From: Scylla paramamosain
Lineage: Eukaryota > Arthropoda > Malacostraca > Decapoda > Portunidae
Assembly (NCBI RefSeq): GCF_035594125.1
Contig: NW_026973673.1
Coordinates: forward strand, 260,001 to 324,000
Length of the DNA: 64,000 nt
Reading direction: 5' to 3'
Part shown: one piece after another, positions 50,993 through 59,523 of the stretch
Layout of the letters: each line of letters opens with the position of its first letter
How positions within the stretch are numbered: position 1 is the first letter of the stretch
The notes under the pieces: generated by a model
What the model was told of the DNA's origin: nothing
Seen by the model: only the letters and a program-made list of their open reading frames with translations
Databases searched by the model: none
Translations under genes and position numbers: made by a program

Positions 50993-53900
50993 CTGTCGCT
51001 GCTACTTCTATTTTTCTTCCCAGACACGCCACAAGCGGAGGCGGACCACGATGAGTGCAGCATGGCGGGAGAGTCGGCGGATGCAGACCTTGACGAGCGC
51101 GGGATGCCGGAAGAACCGCGGTTAATTGACTCGAGGGAAAATTTTATGAGGAGCTTCACCAGACATCAATATGACATACCTGATCATGTAAGCAGAGATC
51201 CACTCGGTCTACTTACCGAATACAGGGAGTTCTTTATACGGGAAATTAGATCATATTTCACGTCACACGGCTCGCCATTCCCCCCCACCCTGAAAATATT
51301 TTCACACATTTCTCTGTTACTAGTGAAATTCTCTACTTTAGGGGAGGATGAACATCGAGTCATTCATATTGCTTTTAGAGCACGACTGATCACCTATCAA
51401 GATGTGCCTGACCTTGTTGATTTATGGATCCATCAGCTGAACAGTCGGCTGGAAAGCCTTACCAGCGAGACTGAAGGATCTGGTTTGATCATTTCAAGAG
51501 TACAGAATTTTTTCATCAATTATTGCTTGCACGTCGCATGTAGTGGCATAGGAGATTATGTTGCTTATCCTAGAGGCGTGCGAGGAGGGAATGAAATTTT
51601 CAATCCTGATGGCCGACATTCATCCTGTGTTATTCAGTGTTTGGCGGCTTTCAGACTTCATGCTCGAGGTGTACCTTGGAAAAGAATTCCAAAAATATTA
51701 CGGAGACGGCATGGCGGAGAGAAATACGTCACGCGCGGAAAAGTAGACAGTCCAGTGACTTGGGAGAACTTGAGTCAGTTAGAAAGGTTAAATCGCCTGT
51801 CTCTGGACGTTTATACACTGACAAAAAGCGGTGAGATATACTATTTAACATTATCAAGAAAAGGCTCGCGGAAGTATAAAACTGTAGTCTCACTCCTTTT
51901 ACTAGGTGGAAAACATATGACGCTCATTAAAGACGTGGAGAAGCTGCACCGGAAATTGACGAGAAGCAGCCCCACCCCAGAGGGTCATCAGTTTTGCAAA
52001 GTATGTTTCAGCTCAGTTCCCAAGTCTGTCAGTTTGAGCGATCACGAGTGTCACTGCGACTTCACTCAAACTCTTCTCTTTCCAGGTGACGGTGAAAAAG
52101 TAAAATTTAAAAATTTTGCCTACACCTATCAGCCTGCATACTTAGCATTTTTTTATTTTGAAACTATGATAAAACCTAAGGAGAATAGGAGTGTGATAGC
52201 TGAACATGACCCAATTGGATACTCGTATCTCATCATCAATAGGCATGGAGATGTCGTGGAAAAGAGAAGTTATTTCGGTGAAGATCCCGTGAATAATTTC
52301 ATTGATAGCCTATCCAATGCTTGGGGAATCATCAAGGAAAGTGTAGTTAGCTATCCAATTAGCATGTCTGCGGAGGATGAAGCCCACTTCAAACGTCAGC
52401 GTCACTGCGAGCTCTGCCATCAACCCTTTAATGTGAAAACCCCACCTCATAAACATCACGACCACTCATTACCACAAAATAATTACAAGGGGGCTTTGTG
52501 CGCGCGATGCAACCTCCAGTGTCGTGACATGAGGAAATATCTCATCACTCTGGCACATAATATGAGCTTTGACGTCTCCTTAATCATAAAAGACCTTCAC
52601 TTGCCAGAGTCGCACGTGGACATCCTTGCCAAGTCAGAATCGCATTTATTGAAAGTAAGGATTAAGGAATTGCAGTTTCAGGACACGCTTTCCATTATGA
52701 ATGCTGGTCTCGGTCATCTCGCTCAGAGTCACGTGCAGGCGGGCTATAGCACGCGTTACGCCCAGGAAATGGTGAATTACCTCCCCGAGGATGTAAGGCG
52801 TGTAATTTGCACTCAAAAACAGTTTCTTTGTTATGAGTACATCACCGACCTTGACCGCTTAGAAGATCGACAATTGCCACCTCGTGAGGCATTTTATGAC
52901 ACGCTCAAGGGGAAGGCTCTGCCACCTGGAGAATATGAACACGCTCAAAGCGTGTGGAGTATGACATCCTGTCGCACTTTAGGCGATTACATAAGACTGT
53001 ATTGTGAGATTGATGTGGGATTATTAGCCGACACATATCTCAAATATAGATCATACCTGCATGAATTTTATGGGCTGGACGTGTCACATTACGTGTCACT
53101 GTCTTCTTATGCTTATGACGCTTTTTTAAAGTCGACAGGCGTTCAACTTGATCCACCTTACGACCCTAACATGTATCACCTGATCAAAAGAAATGTACGA
53201 GGAGGCTTTGTAACTTGCGTCAGGCCACACCTGCAGTCAAACCACGAACCCGACGGCGGACCCGGCACCTATGTGTTCTATCTGGACTATAATTCATTAT
53301 ATGCAAGCGTTATGTGTTCCCCCCTGCCTATGGGTGACATCAAAAAGCTTTCTCAGTCAGAGATGGATGATTTTTTTGAAGTTGGCATCCAGAATCATGC
53401 GACAGATGGCGACGTCGGTTACTGGCTGCATTTAGACAGCTGTGACGTTTCCCCCGACGTAGCTCGGATCACGGACGAGTTCCCTCTGTGCCTCGCACAC
53501 ATGACTATTACAGAAGATGACATCTCGCCGTACAGTAAAAGACTGTTAGAAGCTGAGGGTCGTAAGCTGGGGAGGAAAAATCGTAAACTCGTGGCCAGTC
53601 ATAAGGGACTGAAAGATCATCTCATCAGTCTGGAATTGCTGCAACTTTTACTCTCACTTGGACTGGAAATACAATGTGTTCATGCTATATATAGGTTCAG
53701 ACAGGCTCCATACCTGAAACCTTTCATAGAAAGGAACGTCGCTCAGCGTAAAAATGAGACGTGCGCCATTAAAAATCGCATTTGCAAACTGATGTCAAAC
53801 GCAGTTTATGGTAGATCCATGTTATCTGAAGTGAAGTATGGCCTCCAGCAGAAATTAGTGACAAAAAGAAAGTCTTTCCTGAAGTATGCAAGAAATCCAT

Positions 53901-54769
53901 CCTTTAAAAGGGTCCACCAATTAGGCGAGGACCGAGTCATATGTGTCAACAGTAAGAATACGATTAAAATCAGGCAGCCAAATTACTTGGGATACCATAT
54001 TTTAGAAGTGGCAAAGAAGTACATGTACAACTTTTGGTATCGTGTCATCAAAGCTAATTATGGGGAGAGAGCTAAATTAGCTTATGAAGATACTGACAGT
54101 TTCATTTTCAGTCTGCACATACCTACAAACTTAAATGATGAACTGAAACATGGACCCATGGCAAATTTTCTCGACACCAGTAACTTTGCTTCAGATCACC
54201 CGTGTTTTAATGGGGAGCGGAAGGGTCAACTAGGCTTGTTGAAATCTGAAACCGGATCCACGCTCATCAAAGAGGCGATTATATTAAAGCCAAAGATGTA
54301 TTCGCTGCTGTTGGAAGATGACAAGCAAGTATCTCGAGGTAAAGGCATTCCAACTCACCTTCAGCAAAATATATTGCATCAGCAGTATAGGGAAACACTT
54401 AATAATGTCGCATGTGGGATGGTGGATTGCTATAATATCAGGAATGTGAAAGGACAAATTTGTACCACTCGTATGCGAAAGCGTACGTTGTCACATTTTG
54501 ACGACAAGCGCTTTCACGTCGATGGCTATACCTCAAGGGCGTATTATCACCCCGACAATGATCCGCGAGAAAGAGATGTGGAGAATGAGATGGAAGAGGA
54601 GGTGGCGGTGGATGTGGGGGAGGTGGAGGTGGATGAGGAAGAGGAGGAGGAGGAGGAGGAGGAGGAGGAGGAGGAGGAGGAAGAGGGGGAGGAAGAGGGG
54701 GAGGATGGGGTAATGAGTGGTCTGTGGCGTGATCGGGAGAGACTTTCCGCGGCATTATTCACATCATGA
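50372..54769 (+). CDS. polB: Protein-primed DNA polymerase B, predicted four exons
   Basis: Replicates the element by protein priming. The long exon encodes 1235 residues from the ATG at 51062. Motifs (long-exon numbering): exonuclease I region at 363-367, Cys/His finger 449-487 (CELC...HDH...CARCNLQC), exonuclease II AHNMSFD near 499, exonuclease III YCEIDVGLL near 648, palm motif A LDYNSLY with D742, motif B K909-N913-Y916-G917, motif C DTDS 1010-1013, and PKMYSLL near 1079. All polymerase catalytic residues are present. The exonuclease I Asp is Tyr365 (Y-F-E). Upstream exons 50372-50555, 50639-50752 and 50835-50918 join 51024-54769, all introns in phase 1, giving 1375 codons. Exon 1 carries a Cys-rich module. 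The C-terminus is a Glu run from GAG repeats. Confidence 0.95.
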
Positions 54770-54774
54770 TTAAG

Positions 54775-55190
54775 GGGTAGAGAAAGAGAGGACGCAGCTG
54801 CTAGCAGACACCCTTCATGTAATGTAAAAAAACATTTGCTCTGACCACGTAGACTAAGGAAGAGGGGGAGGTGGAGGATGGGTTGTGTCGTGATCGGGAG
54901 TGGCCTTCCATGACATTATTCACGTCATAATTAAGGGGTGGAGAGAGACCGCGGCCGCCAGCAGCTGCCATTCATGTAATGTAAGAACATTTGTTTTGAG
55001 TATGGAGTTAAGGAGAGGAATGAGGAGATTGTTCATGTACTGTAAGGACATTTGTACTGTCCACGTGGGATAAGGAGGATGAGGAGGAGGAGGTAATGTA
55101 AGAACATTTGTACTTAGGTTAAGGAGAGGGGGGAGGGGGGGGGGGGGAGGTTGAGGAAGAGGTGTGGGTCGGGGGAGATCCACGTCATAA
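54775..55190. repeat. Degenerate repeats derived from the PolB 3' end
   Basis: The segment GGAAGAGGGGGAGG...GTGATCGGGAG...CATTATTCAC(A/G)TCAT(G/A)ATTAAGGGGT...TGTAATGTAA...AACATTTG begins within the polymerase C-terminal codons. It recurs at about 54857-54990, then in shortened forms to 55120. The TGTAATGTAAGAACATTTG core appears three times. Confidence 0.8.
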
Positions 55191-55254
55191 TTAGAAGGCA
55201 GGGATGAGGATGCAGCTGGGAGGTTAGTTATGCTGTTACCTACATGACCATGTA

Positions 55255-55260
55255 AATAAA
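55255..55260 (+). terminator. AATAAA polyadenylation signal
   Basis: AATAAA, with a second AATAAA-like TAATAAAT 15 nt later; likely 3' end of the polymerase transcript. Confidence 0.4.
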
Positions 55261-55321
55261 GGTTAAGTAATAAATACTGTAAACATATCGTAGCGTCTTT
55301 TAGTAACCCTCTGAACTTAAC

Positions 55322-55981
55322 ATGGACAAGACATTTAGCGAAGAGATGCTGAATCTCTTCAGATATCCTTCACGCATAATTATTGCAGGTTATACAAATT
55401 CCGGCAAAACACACCTCTGCAATAAAATTATAGAGAAATATCAGCATGGATTTAACAGAATTATCATTTGTGGCGTCTCATCGCATTCGCTGCAGCAGAA
55501 TTCCCCTTTTAAAGATAAGGTCGAAGTGCATGAGAAAATTATTGATCCCGTGATGGATGATAACAGTCCATACGCCGACCTGCAAACGCACACACTCCTG
55601 ATATTAGATGACAATTTCCTCACGGCTGGCAATTCTCAAACGATAGCAGAGGCTTTCACCAAAGGGAGACATAAAAATTTGTCAGTTATAATGATAGCAC
55701 AGAATGTCTTTTTCCCCGGAAAGTATGCTAGAACGATAACTTTAAATGCCTCACATTACATTCTTATGAAAAACAGAGATATATATCAAATTGAATGTCT
55801 GGGCAGGCAACTTTATGGAAGGGAGCGCGCCAAACACTTTGTGGAAATTTATAAAAATGTCGTGCTTAGACGAGATCACGGTTATTTGTTGTGTGATTTA
55901 TCCCCGAACGCACCCGAAGAAATTCAACTGCGCACGAATATTGTGGATGAGCCACCCTGTGAGAAAGTCTATCTGCTATGA
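55322..55981 (+). CDS. Packaging ATPase, FtsK/HerA A32-like (219 aa)
   Basis: Motor that would pump element DNA into capsids. Walker A is GYTNSGKT at residues 23-30, Walker B LLILDD at 92-97, and a downstream AQN sensor-like motif lies near 137. Length (219 aa) is normal for Polinton ATPases. The stop codon overlaps the integrase start in an ATGA (55978-55981), suggesting both are read from one transcript. Genome packaging ATPases of this family are hallmarks of virion-forming members of the group. No disruption is visible. Confidence 0.9.
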   Translation: MDKTFSEEMLNLFRYPSRIIIAGYTNSGKTHLCNKIIEKYQHGFNRIIICGVSSHSLQQNSPFKDKVEVHEKIIDPVMDDNSPYADLQTHTLLILDDNFLTAGNSQTIAEAFTKGRHKNLSVIMIAQNVFFPGKYARTITLNASHYILMKNRDIYQIECLGRQLYGRERAKHFVEIYKNVVLRRDHGYLLCDLSPNAPEEIQLRTNIVDEPPCEKVYLL

Positions 55982-57078
55982 ACGCCGTTTTGGACGAACT
56001 TTACCGGGATATGACGAATCCTGCGGCTTTAGGAGGTGTGCAAGCACTCTACAGAGAGGGGAAGAAAAGGGATAAGAATCTAACACTCCGCGATGTGAGG
56101 GCATTTCTGCAGGGCAACCGCACTTATACGCTTCACAAGCCGACACTGAAACGTTTTCCGCGACGAAAAATTCTCGCTCCTAAACCGTCCGTCATTTTAA
56201 CTTGCGATTTGGCTGATTTTGCGAGGCTGCACAGACACAATGGCGGCGTCCGATACATCATGTTTTGCCTGGACGTTTTCAGCAGATACTTGAAAGTGGC
56301 AACGCTGACAAGTAAATCCGGACACAGTAGCCTGCAAGCGCTGAAAAAAGTTCTAGAGTCGGGGAGTTTTACAGGCGTGTCGCGTCTTTTTACCGATCAG
56401 GGATCCGAATTTTATAATCAAGCAGTGAAAAAATATCTAACTTTGAAAGGTATTACCTTGTATTCCAATTACTCGCGTGAAACAAAGGCGAGTTTGGCAG
56501 AAAGGGTCATCCGAACCATAAAGACAAAAATATATAAATATCTCACGCAGAACAACACACTGACGTATATTAACGTCTTGCCCACCCTAATAAATACGTA
56601 CAATCACACCCCACACCGCGGTTTGGGCGGCAACCAAACGCCGGCTCAGGTTCACCGCCTCCGCGAGCTGTCACAAGTCAGGAAGCAATTTAAACGAATG
56701 TATTTAAATCGGCCAAGGGGAAAGAAAGTTGTCAGTCATAAATTAGACGTGGGAGACATTGTACGCTTGCAACGTGCTTCCCGAACGCAATTTAAATTCA
56801 ATAAGGGTTATACCGTCAACAATACCGAGGAGCTTTTTAAGATAAGTCGTGTGGATTACTCACATAAAATCCCTATTTATTTCATAAGGGATTTGGCGGG
56901 GGAGGACGTGACCGGCGCTTTCTACAGGGAAGAATTAATCAAGTCCTCTCTTCCCTCACATTACCAGGTCGATATATTACGATCGAAGGTCGAGCGAGGT
57001 AAGAGAAAGTACTTCGTCCACTGGCGTGGGTACCCAGATAAATTTGACAGCTGGATAGATGCGGACGACTTAGTATAA
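55978..57078 (+). CDS. Retroviral-type integrase with C-terminal chromodomain (366 aa)
   Basis: Catalyses strand transfer of element ends into host DNA. Catalytic triad: D77 (CDLAD), D140 (FTDQGSEF) and E175 (LAERVIRTIK), an exact DD35E spacing. A LRDVRAFLQ segment near residues 37-45 and KPTLKRFPR before the core are typical of Polinton integrases. An SH3-like region with DVGDIVRL lies near 255-262. Residues 324-366 form a chromodomain: YQVDILRS, KYFVHWRGYPDKFDSWI. The chromodomain may direct insertion to methylated-histone chromatin, as proposed for chromoviral integrases. The gene overlaps the ATPase by 4 nt and is followed after 3 nt by the next gene. Confidence 0.95.
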   Translation: MNAVLDELYRDMTNPAALGGVQALYREGKKRDKNLTLRDVRAFLQGNRTYTLHKPTLKRFPRRKILAPKPSVILTCDLADFARLHRHNGGVRYIMFCLDVFSRYLKVATLTSKSGHSSLQALKKVLESGSFTGVSRLFTDQGSEFYNQAVKKYLTLKGITLYSNYSRETKASLAERVIRTIKTKIYKYLTQNNTLTYINVLPTLINTYNHTPHRGLGGNQTPAQVHRLRELSQVRKQFKRMYLNRPRGKKVVSHKLDVGDIVRLQRASRTQFKFNKGYTVNNTEELFKISRVDYSHKIPIYFIRDLAGEDVTGAFYREELIKSSLPSHYQVDILRSKVERGKRKYFVHWRGYPDKFDSWIDADDLV

Positions 57079-57081
57079 GAT

Positions 57082-57423
57082 ATGGATGAGGAAAAACCAT
57101 TGATATTGAAGTACAAGGATTTGGTTTTTCTCCTCTCGCACGTCACCCCTAAATTGCGGAAGCAGGTCTTGCAAAGTTTGAATAAGCGCGAAGTCAATTG
57201 CATCTCGGAAATATTCGCCAACTTTTTGAAGAGACGCCTGACGGACGACGATACCATCATTAACCGCCTGAAAAAATTCAAGAGTGATATTCGCACTGTA
57301 GCCTTGAAGAAGACGCCCGTGTACAAGAAGAAAGCGATTCTAATCTCCAAACGAGGTGGTAACATATTGGCCGCGTTACTCCCGATAGCCGTGTCGGCAA
57401 TAACAAGTTTACTACAGAGATGA
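57082..57423 (+). CDS. Small basic protein with C-terminal hydrophobic helix (113 aa)
   Basis: Function unknown. Lys/Arg-rich helical N-terminal part with SLNKREVNCISEIFANFLK, a RLKKFKSDIR segment, then KKKAILISKRGGNILAALLPIAVSAI ending in a hydrophobic stretch, described here in pieces because only the pattern matters. Basic-linker-GG-hydrophobic-tail small proteins of this layout occur next to integrase or capsid genes in Polinton-like loci, as far as I recall. A minor virion or membrane-active role is plausible but unproven. It starts 3 nt after the integrase stop and its own stop overlaps the next ATG (ATGA at 57420-57423). Confidence 0.5.
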   Translation: MDEEKPLILKYKDLVFLLSHVTPKLRKQVLQSLNKREVNCISEIFANFLKRRLTDDDTIINRLKKFKSDIRTVALKKTPVYKKKAILISKRGGNILAALLPIAVSAITSLLQR

Positions 57424-57938
57424 AAGAATATTGTTTAGTTCCCGTCTCAGTTGCCGAGAGGTGTAAGTTTAAACCGACCGACAGCGCAACTCAGCACCGA
57501 TTCACGTCAAAACAAGTCAAGAAAAAAAAAAAAACTTCACTTCCGCTACCGGCCGCCGCCCTCCCCGACGCCGCCACCGTGACGCCACCACCACGCGCAC
57601 CTGTCAATCCACCCTTGGATGATTTGATTCGAGTTGCCGTTCCTCCTTCCTTTAGAGAATATGGTTTATCTCTCTTGAAATTATTGGAGGGTAAACCTGG
57701 GATTTCATGGGATGAGCGCGGTAACTTACTTCCACCATTTTCTGGCATAAGCGTGTTTGATCTCATACGAGTACTCGGTCACGAAAAGGGGGCCGCGAAA
57801 AGACTTTCACCCGATAAGCGTCCATTATTATCACTGCTACTTCGCATGGCGCAACTCCCCGCGGATGCCATCAGAAATACGACTCAACGAAGTAAACTGA
57901 TAGGTGGCGGGGTCGGTGACATCTGGGAAGCATATTAA
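57420..57938 (+). CDS. Conserved hypothetical Polinton protein (172 aa)
   Basis: Function unknown. The N-terminus MKEYCLVPVSVAERCKF is followed by a Lys run (about residues 34-38) from an A homopolymer. Next comes a Pro/Ala linker, then a folded-looking region with GISWDERGNLLPPFSGISVFDLIRV, which resembles a GIxWDxxGxL...SNIxDLLR pattern I associate with small Polinton/adintovirus proteins found beside the preceding gene. It overlaps that gene by 4 nt. The A-run is a site where frame slippage could occur. Confidence 0.45.
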   Translation: MKEYCLVPVSVAERCKFKPTDSATQHRFTSKQVKKKKKTSLPLPAAALPDAATVTPPPRAPVNPPLDDLIRVAVPPSFREYGLSLLKLLEGKPGISWDERGNLLPPFSGISVFDLIRVLGHEKGAAKRLSPDKRPLLSLLLRMAQLPADAIRNTTQRSKLIGGGVGDIWEAY

Positions 57939-58306
57939 ATGAGAAAGCTCCCCATCTTACTCTGTAAACGAGTAAGTACATCAATAATACATGAGAGCAC
58001 GTGTTAGGCGCGTCAGGGGTGCAGGCCCACGGATGGATAATTGATGAGGGTTATGGTCAAAAAAAGGTTCACCCCCCCCTAACCCACATCCCCTAATAAA
58101 TAATACGTTCCCCGCCCTCCATCCCTTCCCACCAACAAAGGAAAAAAAAAATAACACCTGCGTCAATTTGAATGAATAAATTCTACTACGCAGAAGGTGT
58201 AATATCGACCAATACGTGCGAATAAAGGTCTGCGATGACACATTTCCCCCTCACTCCCCTCACAGAGGGTTCAACGTGTGGATCAGCCCTCCAATTACTC
58301 GTCAAG
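57939..58306 (+). other. Intergenic stretch with a possible leader intron and poly-A signals
   Basis: A GTAAGT donor at 57972 and a strong pyrimidine tract plus CACAG acceptor at 58265 could form a leader intron for the next gene. Splicing would remove the ATG at 58235 and leave 58307 as the start of that gene. AATAAA occurs at 58175-58180 and 58221-58226, likely ends for the upstream gene cluster. Confidence 0.4.
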
Positions 58307-58903
58307 ATGAAGGTGGTCGAGGGCAAGCTGACCGATGGCATCTTCCGCGACCGCCGCTGTTATATCATTTATTCAGTAAATGCCGTCTCCACCGAACCGA
58401 GTGGGATTGCGCGGGATCTCAAAACGATTTACCCATACGAGAATACACATGCAGCTAGAAAGAGACTCTACTCGCTTCATCGGGCCACGGCAGACACGAG
58501 AGATGACCCAGGACGTATCATTATCCACGCGCCTCCCACAGGAAGCGTAAATCTCCCTCACCTGGTGGCCTGCGTGACTCAGTATGGTTGGGGCGAGGCC
58601 GTCGAGGGAAACGAGAAGGCGCGACAGGCAATCGCGACGTCGAAGGATTTGCCTTACGTGGAAGGACTCAAGATGGATACAAGCGTGAATCGACGTCAAC
58701 ACTTCCAGAATTGCCTGAAAAAGATTGCCCTGCTAGCCATGGCGAACGCTGAAGTAGAGCAAATTATTATCCCGGAAGGACTGGGATGTAGAGGTCGCTG
58801 CCAGGATGAGTGGAAGAATAATTACCTGCCTATGGTGGAAGGGCTGGCGCAGCGACTTCAACCTTTTGGAGTTGAAACTATTCTGGTGAGGAAGTCTGAA
58901 TAA
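58307..58903 (+). CDS. Possible macro-domain (ADP-ribose-binding) protein (198 aa)
   Basis: If a macro domain, it binds or removes ADP-ribose and could counter host ADP-ribosylation defence. Supporting pattern: a short strand then VEGKLTD; VNAVS...GIARDLKTIYPY (the usual N-x-x-G region followed by an aromatic Pro); IIIHAPP with VACVTQYGWGEA (Q-G turn); RQHFQNCLKKIALLA helix; and IIIPEGLGCRGRCQDEW (P-x-G-x-G-C-G-like end strand before a Trp). These follow the macro-domain order by eye but the match is weak. An in-frame ATG at 58235 would add 24 residues; 58307 is preferred because it suits the predicted leader splice and begins at the domain edge. Flanked by poly-A signals, it is probably its own transcript. 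This is an accessory gene, not part of the Polinton core set. Confidence 0.5.
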   Translation: MKVVEGKLTDGIFRDRRCYIIYSVNAVSTEPSGIARDLKTIYPYENTHAARKRLYSLHRATADTRDDPGRIIIHAPPTGSVNLPHLVACVTQYGWGEAVEGNEKARQAIATSKDLPYVEGLKMDTSVNRRQHFQNCLKKIALLAMANAEVEQIIIPEGLGCRGRCQDEWKNNYLPMVEGLAQRLQPFGVETILVRKSE

Positions 58904-58923
58904 CTATATCATGTAAATTTTAA

Positions 58924-58929
58924 AATAAA
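58924..58929 (+). terminator. AATAAA polyadenylation signal
   Basis: AATAAA 21 nt after the stop of the possible macro-domain gene. Confidence 0.5.
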
Positions 58930-59069
58930 GTTGATGTGTGTTTGACAAATCGAGTATAAATGTATTCCTTAATTGGGGTGACCGTTATTATTTATTTTGA
59001 TCATGGCGGGAGCAGCATATCAGACAGAAATAAATAGCTGGTGATTATGCTCGACGTCTTATTCATGAC

Positions 59070-59510
59070 GTGACAACCATCATGACGAGAGCGTTCACAC
59101 CTCCCACTCGAGCGGAATACGACTTGCTTTTTACGCAAAGCAAAGGTGGAGGTTTAGACGACATCCGGGTTTTTATTCCACCCCATTCAAGAAGAGGTGG
59201 CGGTCTATTTTCCGTTTTGAGTGGCTTTGCTAAAAGAGCAATTCCCTTTCTCATGCGCACTGTAGCACCCGAAGCGCTCCAAATGGGAAAAGGTTTATTA
59301 ACAGATGTTTTAGAAGGGAAGCGACTTCGCGAATCATTAAGAAATAGAGGTGTTGCAGCCGTGAAGGGTGTGGGGGAAAGGATAGTTCGAGGCGGACGAG
59401 TAATGAAAAAGAGGAAAGTTGGAGTCGGAAAAAAAAAAAAAAAGAGAAAACCACCAACCAGGCAACTGAAAAGAAAGACTTGCTATAAAGCAGATATCTT
59501 CAATATTTAG
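59070..59510 (+). CDS. pVI/pX-like basic minor virion protein (146 aa)
   Basis: Likely a small virion protein, comparable to adenovirus core or membrane-lytic proteins. A GGG motif near residues 26-28 and RRGGGLFSVLSGFAKRAIPFL (amphipathic helix after Gly-Gly-Gly) near 41-61 are followed by an EALQMGKGLLTDVLEGK helix, an RLRESLRNRG stretch, and a Lys/Arg-rich tail with a nine-residue basic run. Glycine-rich sites before an amphipathic helix would suit cleavage by the adenain-like protease encoded downstream. It precedes the MCP by 13 nt, implying joint late expression. Confidence 0.6.
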   Translation: MTTIMTRAFTPPTRAEYDLLFTQSKGGGLDDIRVFIPPHSRRGGGLFSVLSGFAKRAIPFLMRTVAPEALQMGKGLLTDVLEGKRLRESLRNRGVAAVKGVGERIVRGGRVMKKRKVGVGKKKKKRKPPTRQLKRKTCYKADIFNI

Positions 59511-59523
59511 CTTAGTCGCAAAG

